A DNA stretch of 64,000 nt from Tritrichomonas musculus (GCA_039105265.1 JAPFFF010000006.1:3410001-3474000), one strand, 5' to 3'; positions 21,738 through 33,384 are shown, numbered from the stretch's first letter. Notes: generated by a model from the sequence alone, not told the origin. Program-made: numbers and translations.

Positions 21738-23726
21738 TCATTTGATTTCGATTTGGCTTTGAACTTTTTTGGTCAAATCATTGAGCATCACTTTTGCGAG
21801 CTTAAACTTCTGACGCTCATCAGTGTCAGGGCTCATGCTTGCCACATCTTTCAAATCGAGCAAGGAGCACCTGTCTGTCATTGACCTCAAGTAGCAGATT
21901 TTTTTAGTATTCTGGAAGATGATCATTTTTGTGTGATCACTGAAGTTGACCTGTGTATTCTTATCACAAAATTTGAACAAGAAAGAATCGTTTCTAACCA
22001 TGAAAAACTTCACGTTAAAAAGTGCCACGCTTGGACTAATATTTTTAGCCGAAGTATCGGTTGAAGTCCTTGATTTCTTAAATGTATTGTTGAACCTCAT
22101 AACCAACGAAATTTTATCCTTCAAATTGTCTTTCAGGCTGGATGAAAGAGGCTTCAGAGAGATCGTCTCGAAAGGCGAATCGTAAGTCTTGTAGTACTGA
22201 ATGAACGACTCGCTTGGATCCATCACAATGCGCGACGTGTCCTTGAAGCAAGTGCCAACAATTCCGTTGCCCAAGAGGTAGCCCATCTCGTTGTCGTAGA
22301 TGCAGAACTTGTTCACGAAAGTGTTTGGAATGATGAAGTTCTTCTTCGCATTAGACGCGCTGCTCTTTCTTGAAGACGATGAACTATGGCGAATTAAATT
22401 GACCTCATTATTATTGTTGTCGTTGTAGTTCAGCTCGCTGGGAATTGGCTGCTTGGTCCTCCGTGGATTGCTGACACTCGAGCTTCTCAATTTTGGATTA
22501 CTTCTTGCCATTTTCTGGTTCAGATTCAAGTTCAGCTCGATTTTATTCTCGTCCGCAATTTTCTGCATCAAATCCACTTTTTGAGAGGACTGTAACAAAA
22601 TTTGAGAGCGGATTTTTTGTGATCCTTGTAACGGTATTCTGGATGGGATTTTCTGAGGAGTTGGTGATCGAACTTTTTGAGAGGGTTGTAAAGGAATTGG
22701 TGGCCGAACTTTTTGAGGGGGATCTTGAGGTAACCGATCATCAGCAATTGAATCAGAGGAAGAGTTGCTTGATTTGCCATACTGGACTTGCTTCAAGGAC
22801 TGCACTTTTGGATAAATTTGCAATAAAGCTGATGAACGAACTTTTTGAATGGGACGATAAAAATCAATCAATTCGTTATCCAGAATTTCCATGAAAGGCA
22901 AATTTGAGAGCTCAACCGCCGTGGGTCGATCTTTAGGGTTCAATTTCAATATAGCCTTGACGAAATTTCTAGCCTCTGGTGAGACCAGACTTTTTGAGGG
23001 GAAACCGTAAAAGCAACTCAAAATATTTTTGTATATAATTTCCTTTGAATTTCCAAAAGGAGCTTGGCCAGTCAGCATGATAAAGGCAGCCACGCCAATG
23101 GCCCATATGTCTACTTCAAATCCGTTGCCTTCCTTCTTGAGAACTTCGGGGGCGATGTAGTTGATCGTGCCGCAAATTGGGATCTTTTTTTGGTTGTCCA
23201 AAATGGTGGAAAGGCCGAAATCGGCGATTTTGACAATTCCGTTGGCGCCAATGATGAAGTTTTCGAGCTTGATATCGTGGTGGATAACGTTGTTGCTGTG
23301 GAGGTAAATGAGGCCTTTTATTACGTCGCGTAAAATTTTTCTGGTTTCGGGCTCGGTTAAATAACCGTTGGCACTATTTTTAAGATATTCGCGGATTGAA
23401 AGTCCGGGGCAGTATTCAAGAACTATGTAGTAATTGGATTCGTCTGAAAAAGACATTTTGGATTTAACAATATTCGGATGATTCAGCGCGCGTTGGATTT
23501 TGAGTTCGTTTTTTAATTTCTCAAAAACTGAGAGATTTTGCGAGTTTAAAAATTGCTTGGTGATCATTTTTATGGCATATTCTTTGTTTGTATTTTGTTG
23601 TGTCGCTCTATATACATAACCAAAGCCACCACGACCTAGCTCTTCATGTATTATATAAACCTCTCTTCTGCCGTCTTTTCCAGTGTATGTTAGCTTCGGT
23701 GGAGGCTTAAATGGTGGAGTAGACAT
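21738..23726 (-). CDS. Polo-like protein kinase
   Basis: A 662-codon frame. The kinase domain covers about residues 24-285: glycine loop LGRGGFGYVY (30-39), Lys53 in AIKMI, alpha-C Glu in KLKNELKIQ, catalytic loop HHDIKLEN (149-156), DFG at 169-171 and the activation segment CGTINYIAPEV. The activation segment and the KLEN catalytic loop resemble Polo and related kinases. A low-complexity linker (about 290-450) has repeated S-Q-K-V/I-R-S/P words. The C-terminal part (about 460-655) starts FVNKFCIYDNEMGYLLGNG and continues VGTCFKDTSRIVMDPS, the classic Polo-box opening, so binding to phosphorylated partners is expected. Length is close to the usual 550-650 residues. The HRD Arg is replaced by His while the catalytic Asp is kept, which makes it a non-RD kinase. 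A role in the cell cycle or basal bodies is inferred from the family. Confidence 0.92.
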   Translation of the reverse strand: MSTPPFKPPPKLTYTGKDGRREVYIIHEELGRGGFGYVYRATQQNTNKEYAIKMITKQFLNSQNLSVFEKLKNELKIQRALNHPNIVKSKMSFSDESNYYIVLEYCPGLSIREYLKNSANGYLTEPETRKILRDVIKGLIYLHSNNVIHHDIKLENFIIGANGIVKIADFGLSTILDNQKKIPICGTINYIAPEVLKKEGNGFEVDIWAIGVAAFIMLTGQAPFGNSKEIIYKNILSCFYGFPSKSLVSPEARNFVKAILKLNPKDRPTAVELSNLPFMEILDNELIDFYRPIQKVRSSALLQIYPKVQSLKQVQYGKSSNSSSDSIADDRLPQDPPQKVRPPIPLQPSQKVRSPTPQKIPSRIPLQGSQKIRSQILLQSSQKVDLMQKIADENKIELNLNLNQKMARSNPKLRSSSVSNPRRTKQPIPSELNYNDNNNNEVNLIRHSSSSSRKSSASNAKKNFIIPNTFVNKFCIYDNEMGYLLGNGIVGTCFKDTSRIVMDPSESFIQYYKTYDSPFETISLKPLSSSLKDNLKDKISLVMRFNNTFKKSRTSTDTSAKNISPSVALFNVKFFMVRNDSFLFKFCDKNTQVNFSDHTKMIIFQNTKKICYLRSMTDRCSLLDLKDVASMSPDTDERQKFKLAKVMLNDLTKKVQSQIEIK

Positions 23727-25280
23727 CGATAGAGGAAAATTTAAATATTTTCAATTTTATCACAATTTTTTCTTAGAATTTTTCACTTTTGACCATAAAT
23801 ATGGCCACAATTATAACTTTTTGTTAATACTCATTCAAAAAATTTATGTTTTAAGGTGGTTTTGAATACTCAAATAAATCGATCGACTTTCTCAAAAAAA
23901 AAAATAGAAATTGAATAGTATCGTCTTTCATATAACTATTTAACGGTCGCTTTATGAAAATAAAATAGATAATATCTTTACAAAAAAAAAATTATTTCAT
24001 AATATAAAATAAAAGATAATTATAATTTTACTTTTATATAATAAAATAACATTCTTAAATAATATACTTCAAAAAATTATTAATAGTTTTTTATATAATA
24101 CTAATATAATTATATAAACATGGAAAAATTGATATATATCAAAACAATTTACCAACTAATTAGCTTTTTATATGTTTGATGATAAAATCATTGTTTTTTG
24201 CATTAATAAATATTAAATGCAATCTATTATTTAATCTATACACATCCAATAAGGTTTTTATTTCATAATAAAACTATTGATCATAAAAATTTTGATACAT
24301 AAAGTGATAAAAAATTTAATATAATTAAAATTTTTAAATATTCTATAAAATATTTCATAATTTCAAAAAGTATGCTTCCAATGACGTTACAACTAAAAAA
24401 TCTCTTGATTTAATAACAACTTATTGAAAAAATATTGATACATAATTATGCTTTTTTTTTTTTTTTTATATTTCAAAGAAGAATAAAAATGTTGCTTTAT
24501 TGGAATAATAATTTTTTATGGACCGACGTATTATTCTCATACGACTTTTTAATGAAACTTTTTGTGATTCAACTGTTGGTCAAATCTCATCTCACTTTTG
24601 TCATCACGAAAAATCGCATGACTGAAGTCCAATATTGATATCGTCTCACCTTCTCTCTTGTCGATATATATCGGCCTAGATATCGAATCGGGGTTTTCTT
24701 GTCAATTTCAATAGAGGTTGGCAATTGGTTCTCTTACGCATAGGCATTATATAAGCTATTTAAAAAGTGGGCTCTTTAAAGGCTGCAATGAATTTGACCA
24801 AATTCATTTATTCATTAGTGACAACATTTTATAACAATTCCTTCTTCAGTAACAAAAATAGGAAAAGCTGCTTTCAAAGAATGCTTATCATTGATACTAA
24901 TAATTTCTTCGTCTGTAAAAGAAATTAAAGAATATACTTTTTGAGGTTGTCAATCATTGGTTGAAATCTTAATTCCTTCTTCTGTATCAAAATTAAAGAA
25001 TTTGCTTTCTCCTAATAATTCTATGATTTTTAAAAGGTTGTTGATCACTGAATCACTGATATATTCATTTGATTGGCCTTGTTGAATTACGATATATATA
25101 TCGATATTTCGATGTTGGTAAATAAATTATGAAATACGGTTTGATGCATTGTATCTAGTTTTATACTTTGAAATGATAAAAGATCTAAAAAATTTTGAAA
25201 GAAATCAATATTTTTGTTTCTTCTTATTTACTAATTTCTGTGTTAATACAATATTTGTCTTTTGTCAAATTTGATATGTG
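23727..25280. other. AT-rich stretch, one faint minus-strand fragment
   Basis: Mostly A/T sequence without a gene. At about 24815-25000 the minus strand has the coding-like peptides EEGIKISTND and KVYSLISFTDEEIISIND with AAFPIFVTEEGIVI, a pattern like the strands of an RCC1-type propeller, but broken and too short to call. Confidence 0.4.
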
Positions 25281-25715
25281 TTATTTTAGTCTTCTTTTTT
25301 TGTTCAATGATATTTTTCCATGAAATTCATTATAATGCCAAAGTTGATTTTTTTTTTTTTTTTCATTAAAAGAACATTTAAAATCATCAATTAAGTCAAC
25401 ATATCCATAAAATTCTGATTGATCAATCAAATTATTAATGAATTCTTTTCTATTTATTATTTCATAAACAATTTGAGCAAATGTTGGTACATCACTTTTG
25501 ATTTCTCGATGCTGTCCATGTGTAACTTTTCGAATAACTTTAATAATTTTATGGTTTGCAAATGCATAAACATCACTTGCTTTTGAATAAAGCTCATAAC
25601 TTTTCGAATAACATAAATAAGAAGATGTACCTCTCAAACCTTTTTGTGATATTTAATTAATACTTTTAGAAAGACAGTTGGCTATTTTAGATAAACAAAA
25701 ATCTGCAATTTTTCA
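25281..25715 (-). pseudogene. Protein kinase relic
   Basis: A 118-codon minus-strand frame begins RGTSSYLCYSKSYE and continues LYSKASDVYAFA, then FAQIVYEIINRKEF. These are the P+1 loop, the conserved D-V-Y-x-F-A helix F and helix G of a kinase, with about 30 foreign codons inserted in between. Just upstream a broken activation segment (IADFCLSK) can be read. The N-lobe and catalytic loop are absent. It is a decayed kinase of the tyrosine-kinase-like type common in trichomonads. Confidence 0.6.
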
Positions 25716-26118
25716 TGATGAACAGGAAAAAAAATGGAACAAATAACTCACCAAAATCGGTTTGCATCAAAATATCAAATGAACGATTCTGATTCTTCAA
25801 AAAAGGAAGAAAAATACAAAGATTTCATTTTGAAAATGTAGATGATGATGTGATGCCCAGAGTATTAAATGGCAGCCAAATTCTTTTTATCCGCCTAAAT
25901 ATCATTTAAACAAACAAAAGAATTCATCACCTAATGCAATTTCTCTTTATGGTTCGAATATTTCATCAAATAATTCTGATTCTTTTTAATGATCAAAGCA
26001 TTAAATGATGATAACTTCTTAATAAATGAGAATTAATATTATTATAAAATGATAATGATAATAAAAAAGATATTTACTTGTATAAAAAATGAATTTTTAT
26101 TTTTAAAAAAAGCAAATT
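25716..26118. other. Short broken coding traces
   Basis: Plus-strand pieces such as NSFYPPKYHLNKQKNSSPNA, ending SSNNSDSF and a stop, hint at a low-complexity coding tail but change frame. No gene could be supported. Confidence 0.3.
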
Positions 26119-29100
26119 TTAATGAGAATGATATTTCTTAAATAAATTTCGTATTTGCGCATTTTTGGCATAATCAATAGGCATCTTACATAAAAAAAGC
26201 AAAGAAAAATCATAAATTTACAAGAGGGAACATTATTCAAAAATCTAAATTTCAATTCCATCTTTTGCATTTAAATTGATTCCTTTTTGCTTCAATAACA
26301 TCTCAACAATGTCAACTGAACCATTTTGAACCGCAAGATGCAATGGTGTTTTTTGAAAAAAGATTATAATAATTTCATTCAAATTTTCAATATATTGGAA
26401 ATTTTATAGAAAACGGTTATTATTGAATTATATTCAAATAATTCAAAGCAATTTCTTCTTGATAATCTTTATCCTTGTAAATTTGTGAATAGATGTAATT
26501 AAAAAAAAATTAAATTAAAATTCTATTAAAAGATATATAAAGAAAACTATCTTATAAAAAAAAATTGATTCAAAATTCTATTAAAAATTAATTTAAAATA
26601 AAAGGACCATTAACATCAATGTTTTTACAAGACAATAAAAGTTTAACGATATCAGTTTTCTTCCTTGCTACAGCCATATATAATGCTGATTGATAAAAAA
26701 TTGAAAATTAGTTGAAATTTCATTTAAAAAACAAATTATTAATTGAATTTAACATAAAATTAAATAAAACTTCATTCAAATTTTTATTTTTGAATTTCAT
26801 CAAAACATCAAAATAAAAATTTCATGGAAATCATAAATTATAAACATCATTAAAATAACTAAATTAAGAATTTTATAAAATTATTTCATTTATAATTTTA
26901 TTTAAAAATAAACTGAAAAATTACATTCAAAAAAATGATTATGAAATTTCATTTTAAAAAAGGATTAAAAAATTACATTCAAAAAAATTAATTATAAAAT
27001 TTCATTCAAAAAATGGATTATAAAATTACATTCAAAAAAACTGATTATAAAATTTCATTCAAAAAATTGATTATAAAATTTCATTCAAAAAATTGAGTAT
27101 GAAATTTCATTCAAAAAATTGATTATAAAATTTCATTCAAAAAATGATAATAAAATTTCATTCAAAAAATGATAATAAAATTACATTCAAAAAAATTGAT
27201 TATAAAATTTCATTCAAAAAATTGATTATAAAATTTTATTCAAAAAATTGAGTATGAAATTTCATTCAAAAAGTTGATTATGAAATTTCATTCAAAAAAT
27301 TGATTCCAAAATATAATTAAATTTTTCGAAAAAGAAATATAATTCAAATATTTAATTAAAAATTGTATTGAAATATATGAATTAGAATATAATTAAAGCA
27401 AATATCATAAAACAGTATTGAAACATTGAAATAAAAATTGTATTAAAAATATAAGTTCGAACTGAAGGTTGATTAATATCTATTTTTTTACTTGCTAAAA
27501 TTAATTGAACAGCATCTACTGATAATTTTTCAATAGCACAATGAAGGACATTTTTTTGAATATAGAGTGAAAAACTTGATTAAAAATATTTCAATATTTC
27601 ATTTAAACATTTCATTAATAATTTCATTAAAATTCTCAATTTGAAATGGTATTTAAATATTAAAATTATTAATGCGATTAATAAAAATAATTAAAATTTG
27701 ATTTTTAAATATGATTTGAAATGCCATTGAAAAGTTTTGAATTTTTAATGTTATCAAAAGTATTATTTTAAATTTTATTGAAATAAAAAAACTCAATAGT
27801 ACAATTGAAATATTAAATGTTAAATTGCATTAATACATTTGGATTTAAATGTAATTTAAATTTTAGATTTCGAATCATATCAATTAAATTAAATTGATAT
27901 TTTATTCATAATTGATAATAATAGAAAACACAATAATGATTAAGATCAATCTTTTCATGTTCTAATAAAAGTTGAACTACTTGAATATTCTCATATTCAA
28001 CTGCCAAATATAATGGGGTTAAATGAAATTTCAAAAACAGAATTTCATAAATTTTTTTTAAAAAATTCCATTCAAATTTGTTTGTAATTCCATTTAAATA
28101 TTTGTTAAAAAATGCTGTTTAAATAAAATATATTAGAAATATAATTTAAATAAATAATTTTAATCTTATTTATATATTTATTTGAAATACCATTTAAATA
28201 TGCAATTTTGAATATTTTCATAAAAATTTGTTAACAAATTGAATTAAAAAAGTGGTGTTTGAATGCAATTAAAATATTTTTTAAAAATTTTATTAATTTT
28301 TTTTTATTTTAATTTCATTTAATTTTTAATTTTGAAAACATAATTAAATCCATTTATTTATAATTTTATAAGGGTAGTTTACATCGATTTTATTACTTCC
28401 TAACAAAGCTTCAACAAAATCTATTTTATTTTGCATAGCAGCAGAATGTAATACATTGAAATTAAAAAGTTGATGATTTAATTTCATTTAAAATAATATA
28501 ATCAAAATGTAATTAAAAACATTTATTTTTGTGAATTGTTTTCCCATTAAAAAAAAATGATTTGGAATATAATTTAAAAATACAAAAAAAGAATTTTGTA
28601 TAATTTTTTGAATTTGGAATGAAATTAAACTTCACAATTTAAAATAAAATTAAAGAGTTGCAATTTGAAATTTCATTGAAATATTTAATTTTAAAATGTC
28701 ATTAAATTCTTTAATATGAAATGATATAAAAACATTTGATTATGCAATGTAATTTAAAAAATAAATATAGTAATGTGATAAATATATATTTTAAATATGA
28801 TGAGCAAATATAATTATTGAATATCATTTAAAAGCTTCATTTAAAATTGCATTAAATAATTATATTTGAAATGTAATTGCAATATGCGAATAAAAATGTG
28901 ATGAAATAAAAACAATCATTAACATTATAAAGATTAATATTAATTTTATTGCATGACAAAAAATACTTAAAAATGTCTATTTTATTTAAAGAATAAGCTG
29001 CATATAATGCATTTTGTTCATAAGAAAAAAAAAAATTAAAAATTTCATTCAAAAAAAATTGATTTCATATTCTATTTAAAATTTCAAATAAAAATGGAAT

Positions 29101-29640
29101 TAAAAATAGATTCAAAAATGTTATGAATTTTTTTTTTTTAAAATCATATAAAAAAAAATTGCTTTTAAATTGCATTTAAATTATTGATTAAAAACATTAT
29201 TGAAATATATCATAAAAATATTATCAAAAAAACAAAATTTGAAATATCATTAAAATTAAAAAAATTTAAATGATATTAAATTTGATAAAAAAAAATTATA
29301 AGGATTGGCTCATTAGGTCGAATTAAATCAGACATTAAACATTTAACCATTTCTAAGTCTACACTTTCAATAGCAAAATATAATGCAGAAACTTTAAAAA
29401 AATCATATATATTGAACGTAATTAAAAAATGCAATAAATAATTCCATTTAACAATTAAATATTTAAATGCGATCAAAATATTTAACCATTAAATATTTAA
29501 TGATTATTAAAAATTTCGTTATTAAAAAATAAGTGATTTTTAAAATAATTAGATTATTTACATTGGATTTTGTGCTTGCAGATAAAATTTTAACCAAATC
29601 ATATTTCCTTTTTTCAACTGCATGAAATAATATTGTTTTT
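26119..29640 (-). repeat. Ankyrin-unit array of the third DUF3447 locus
   Basis: On the minus strand, downstream of the head at 29656-30852, ankyrin units lie at about 29571-29637, 29300-29395, 28926-29020, 28378-28455, 27948-28020, 27470-27555, 26600-26692 and 26255-26352. They encode, for example, SALYFAIESVDLEMVKCLM, NALYAAYSLNKIDIFKYFL, PLYLAVEYENIQVVQLLL, SALYMAVARKKTDIVKLLL and PLHLAVQNGSVDIVEMLL. A terminal unit (MPIDYAKNAQIRNLFKKYHS) ends with a stop at 26119. Spacers are longer (about 200-750 bp) and full of stops. The units are strongly diverged from each other, so this is the oldest of the three arrays, yet each is still recognisable. Confidence 0.75.
26925..27305. repeat. About 26-bp minisatellite in the largest ankyrin spacer
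   Basis: About fourteen imperfect tandem copies of TTTCATTCAAAAAATTGATT plus ATAAAA, some one or two bases shorter or longer. It lies in the spacer between two ankyrin units and parallels the 25-bp minisatellite of the first locus without obvious sequence identity. Confidence 0.8.
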
Positions 29641-29655
29641 TAAGAAACAAATATC

Positions 29656-30852
29656 TTAAAATTTTTGTTCTGTAAGCATCTTCTCTATAAATTTTTTTAA
29701 TATTGAAATATCGAATTCATAAAAAAAACCATCAAATCCAATGTTTGAGTTTAAAATTAATTTAACAATATCATAATGATTATATTTGCAGAGCAAAGAA
29801 AATGTGTAAGAACGAATTACCTTAGAATTATAGAATTCAAAGTTATAACTTTTCAAAGCAGCAACTGAACAAAACAATGAATCAAAATGAGACGACATCA
29901 AATAATTATTAACGAAATAATATAATATTTCATCATGATAGCATAGAGCTGCTTCTCTGTAACATTCTTCATAATTACCACAAGGTGGATAAACATTTTG
30001 TTCTTCAAGTAAATGAATCATTTCCGCACTATTTGAATGAATCGCGTAAAGCCAAATTGACGGTTTTAATTTTACATATTTTGCTAAACATTTGAATATT
30101 TTTATTGATCCAAAAAAAGCGGCATATTCTATTATTTTTGCTGAACTTCTTAATAATAATCGGTTTGTCTCAAAAATTGAGGGCTCAACCATAGATAATG
30201 CGAAATTCCTTATTTGTAGGTCATTTGAATTGACAAAAATGAGAAATTCTTTAATCGAGTCTTTTCTAATTATTTCACAAAGAGGATTATCATTTTCACC
30301 AATTTTTCGCTTTTCGTCAAATTTGTTGTCATCATTTACATTTTTAATATGCTTAAAAAGTTGAATTTCTTTTGAAAAATAATTGTCATATTTGTCTGAA
30401 ATATATTTTCTTTTTTGTTTTAGTTCTTCAACAAAGAATTTATCAACCACAATTAGTTTTAATTCAATCGCTAATAATAAAATTCTTTTATTCTTCCTGA
30501 AAATGTCGAAAATTTCTTCTTTTTGAAGATTTTTTTTGATATCATTTTGAAGATCTAAAATAATTTGCCCAATTTTATTGAAAAGTGAAGGGAAACGATG
30601 ATGATCACATGAGATTCTGACTAAAATATTAAGTACCGATAAAATTTTATACTTATTTTCTCGAATTTGGTGATCATTAAAAAATTTGGTTATATCTTTG
30701 ATATCCATTTCAGGTTCGTTTTTTCCTTCTATAAATTTTAGAATTGTTTTCTTGATATCGATCATTTGATTCACATAGGTCTTAATATCGTTCATTACCT
30801 TGGAATTAGACTGGCTGTTTCTATGAGTTTTATCAAAAAAAAAATTTGACAA
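29656..30852 (-). CDS. DUF3447-type ankyrin-associated protein, head segment
   Basis: A 398-codon uninterrupted frame with the family blocks ISCDHHRFPSLFNKIGQII, KRILLLAIELK, KRKIGENDNPLCEIIRKDS, YAAFFGSIKIFKCLAKYVK, WLYAIHSNSAEMIHLLEEQ and CKYNHYDIVKLIL. Compared with its two sisters it has about 20 extra residues at the N-terminus before the start helix (KTYVNQMIDIKKTILKFIEG), so a later ATG (for example at the MNDIKTYV position, residue 20) is a possible alternative start. It ends in a short helix after the first half of an ankyrin unit, and the remaining units lie downstream in the array at 26119-29640. A protein-binding role is inferred from the family only. Confidence 0.82.
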   Translation of the reverse strand: MSNFFFDKTHRNSQSNSKVMNDIKTYVNQMIDIKKTILKFIEGKNEPEMDIKDITKFFNDHQIRENKYKILSVLNILVRISCDHHRFPSLFNKIGQIILDLQNDIKKNLQKEEIFDIFRKNKRILLLAIELKLIVVDKFFVEELKQKRKYISDKYDNYFSKEIQLFKHIKNVNDDNKFDEKRKIGENDNPLCEIIRKDSIKEFLIFVNSNDLQIRNFALSMVEPSIFETNRLLLRSSAKIIEYAAFFGSIKIFKCLAKYVKLKPSIWLYAIHSNSAEMIHLLEEQNVYPPCGNYEECYREAALCYHDEILYYFVNNYLMSSHFDSLFCSVAALKSYNFEFYNSKVIRSYTFSLLCKYNHYDIVKLILNSNIGFDGFFYEFDISILKKFIEKMLTEQKF

Positions 30853-31005
30853 AATTGAAAAATTGAATATATATACAAATATTAAAATATCATTTTTCTA
30901 AAATAAAAGAAGCGATGACAGAAGATAAATAAGTATTTAATAAAAGAAATTTTAATGTCAGATTAATCAATGATAAACGAAAGTTTTTTATTAAATAAAA
31001 TATCG

Positions 31006-31077
31006 AAATTATAGAAGAGTAGAAAGTAAAATCCTATTGTGATATTTATATTTTATTTCGTATATATTTCATATAAT
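31006..31077 (+). repeat. Dispersed repeat, copy 2
   Basis: Matches 15271-15342 in the same orientation around AGAGTAGAAAGTAAAATCCT. See copy 1. Confidence 0.6.
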
Positions 31078-31530
31078 ATTATAAAAATATTTTGTTTGTG
31101 AAGCTAATTTCTGTTTTTTTCGCAAGTATTGAAAAGGGAAGAGTCCCAATGATTCTTTTATAGCTGTCTTGGCCGACATCCTAGAATTTTCCATTACTTA
31201 TGGTCCAAATTGATTAATTTCCATAAATAGAATATGATAAAATTTATAAATGTCAAAATGATTGGGCAATCACCAGATTCTTTATTTGATTATTTACCCA
31301 GTTGACCATAATTGTTTAATCCACATAACAACTATATATGTGCTGATATTTGTTGATACTGATAGATGAAATTGATATGGTATGATAGATAATCAAATTT
31401 AGGTAAAAAAAATGGTATTCAAAAAAAGTTTTAAATTTGTTTTGAAAACTATTTTTAATATTCCATTCATGGATGATTTAAAAAATAGTTTCAAAAAGCT
31501 TTATTGGATATATTTTTGGAGTTGAAGGAT

Positions 31531-31590
31531 GATGTTAAGTCTTTTCTTAATAATAGAAATGATGTTAAGTCTTTTCTTAATAATAGATAT
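31531..31590 (+). repeat. 30-bp tandem duplication
   Basis: Two copies of GATGTTAAGTCTTTTCTTAA plus TAATAGAxAT, 31531-31560 and 31561-31590, one base apart. It is in frame (ten codons, NDVKSFLNNR) inside a short open frame that is not otherwise supported. Confidence 0.8.
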
Positions 31591-32527
31591 GAATACTCAC
31601 GCTTTTTCGCTAACTTTTTATTTTTTACAAATAATGCTAATTGTATAATTTTGAAAAGATTAGTAAACATTTATTGTTATTTATAACATCATAGGCAGAA
31701 CCTAGGAAACTAAATATAAAATCGCATTTTTATTAATTGATTTTTATACGTTATTTCCGTTAAAATATAAAATCGCATTTTTTAATTGATATAAATAAAT
31801 TCAAATGACGGTATTCATATGATATAATTTTTATGGTGTTTAAAATTTGTTGAAAATAGTAAACTTCATATTTGTTGGCTGCATTTGTAAAAAAATTAAA
31901 ATTGGTAATTGAAAAGTTTACGTTGAAATTCAAAACTTATCGTTTTTTTTTTCTCAGAAAATAAAATGAAGCTGTAGAAAAAAATTTCTCTGATTTTCTT
32001 GTCATAGTACTTCTCTCAGTTAAAATATGATGCCTTAAAATTATATATAAATAAAAAAATTTAAATTTCCAGCGTAACGTTTTTTTATATTTTAGTTTTT
32101 ATTTTTTTCTATTTTCTTATCAAAATTTCCTCTTTATTCCTAATGGTGCAAAATGGTATTTATATCGACCTTAACAGACCTTTTGTCAATTGTAATAATA
32201 ATCTATAATAAATACCAATTTATAAATTATTCAAGATAAGAGCTAATCTACTCTCTCGATTCCGCAAATAATTCTTGCATTCGCAGCTGCATCAAAATGG
32301 GATAATGGCCTCGTTCACCATAATTATTTTTATTTTTAGAAATAATTTCGTTTTATGTCCAATAAATTCGTATATCTACAAATTTAAGAATAATAAATAA
32401 GAATTTTTGCTTAGAAAAATCAAAAAGAACGTACATTTATAAAATATTAATTGATAATTGATTAATTGATCAATTAAAATGCTTTTATTTTTTTAATATT
32501 ACTTTAACCAGGCTATGCCCTCTTTAT

Positions 32528-32599
32528 AATTCTTACTAAAAAATTATAATCAAAATCTTTTTATGATATATTTTGATTATAATTTTTTTAGTAAGAATT
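32528..32599. repeat. Hairpin, about 29-bp stem
   Basis: AATTCTTACTAAAAAATTAT plus AATCAAAAT at 32528-32556 pairs with its inverse at 32570-32599 over a 13-base loop. It is a small palindromic element or MITE core; no flanking duplication was recognised. Confidence 0.75.
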
Positions 32600-33384
32600 A
32601 TTTTGACAATAACCAATTTTAAAAATTATAATCAAAATATATCATATATTCACGTCCAAAGTAATTTTTTGTATTTTTTTTTTTAAATTGACAATAACCA
32701 ATTTTAAAAGCAAAATATTCATTAAATCTCATAATAGAGAACCCCAAGAATGTCTCTAACACTCAGAAAAAAAGGACACAATTATATAAAAAATATGCTT
32801 TTTATAAAAACTTTTTAAGGGTAAAGGAATTTTTCTCTCAATTTTCGGAATCTGACATATTTTTTTTCTAGTTGATTTTTTTTAGTTTTTTTTATAAAAA
32901 TCAATTTTAAATTAAAAATTGTCTGGGCCATTTTTTTTATTAGTTCTAAATAAAAATAGAAAATAATTTTTTTCCAAAAAGAATGGGAAGGAAACGAGAA
33001 AAAAAAAATCGGTCTTAACGTTTCTAATATTTTTTAATATTAGCTCGGTAGGCAGAATATCAGATCTATAATTTTGAAACTCGTGGCTATTCGATAAAAT
33101 TATTTTTGAATGGGTTTTATTTTTCTTCCTCTCAATTTTATAATTTTGCATTCAAAAAAGATTGTTCCCCAGAAGCATGAATATGAAATATATAAGCCTG
33201 AAATTTATAATATTAGATTAATATTTTTAATATTATAAATGATTCTATTAGACTTTTTTTATCTCAATTCCTTCCAATTTTTTTTGAAAAAAAATATTTT
33301 CTGCTAATATTTAGGATTAATAAAAAAATGGCCAAGACAATTTTTAATTTAGAATTTATTTTTATAAAAAAAAATTAAAAAAAG

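Larger units (their letters stand above)
30853..32814. other. AT-rich stretch with small repeats, no gene
   Basis: No supportable gene. It contains dispersed repeat copy 2 (31006-31077), a 30-bp tandem duplication (31531-31590), a direct repeat of AAATATAAAATCGCATTTTT at about 31710 and 31757, and a perfect-stem hairpin at 32528-32599. Confidence 0.55.

Noticed and set aside
22493-23333. Plus-strand frames over the Polo-like kinase
   Set aside because: Antisense shadows of a well-supported gene.
24435-24638. 67-codon plus-strand frame starting with a Phe run
   Set aside because: Built on a T run, with no family resemblance and low-complexity composition.
31504-31686. 60-codon frame with a ten-residue tandem repeat
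   Set aside because: The only support is a 30-bp duplication; no start context or family.
32912-33151. 79-codon minus-strand frame
   Set aside because: It lies wholly within an arm of the palindromic MITE and is most likely noncoding.
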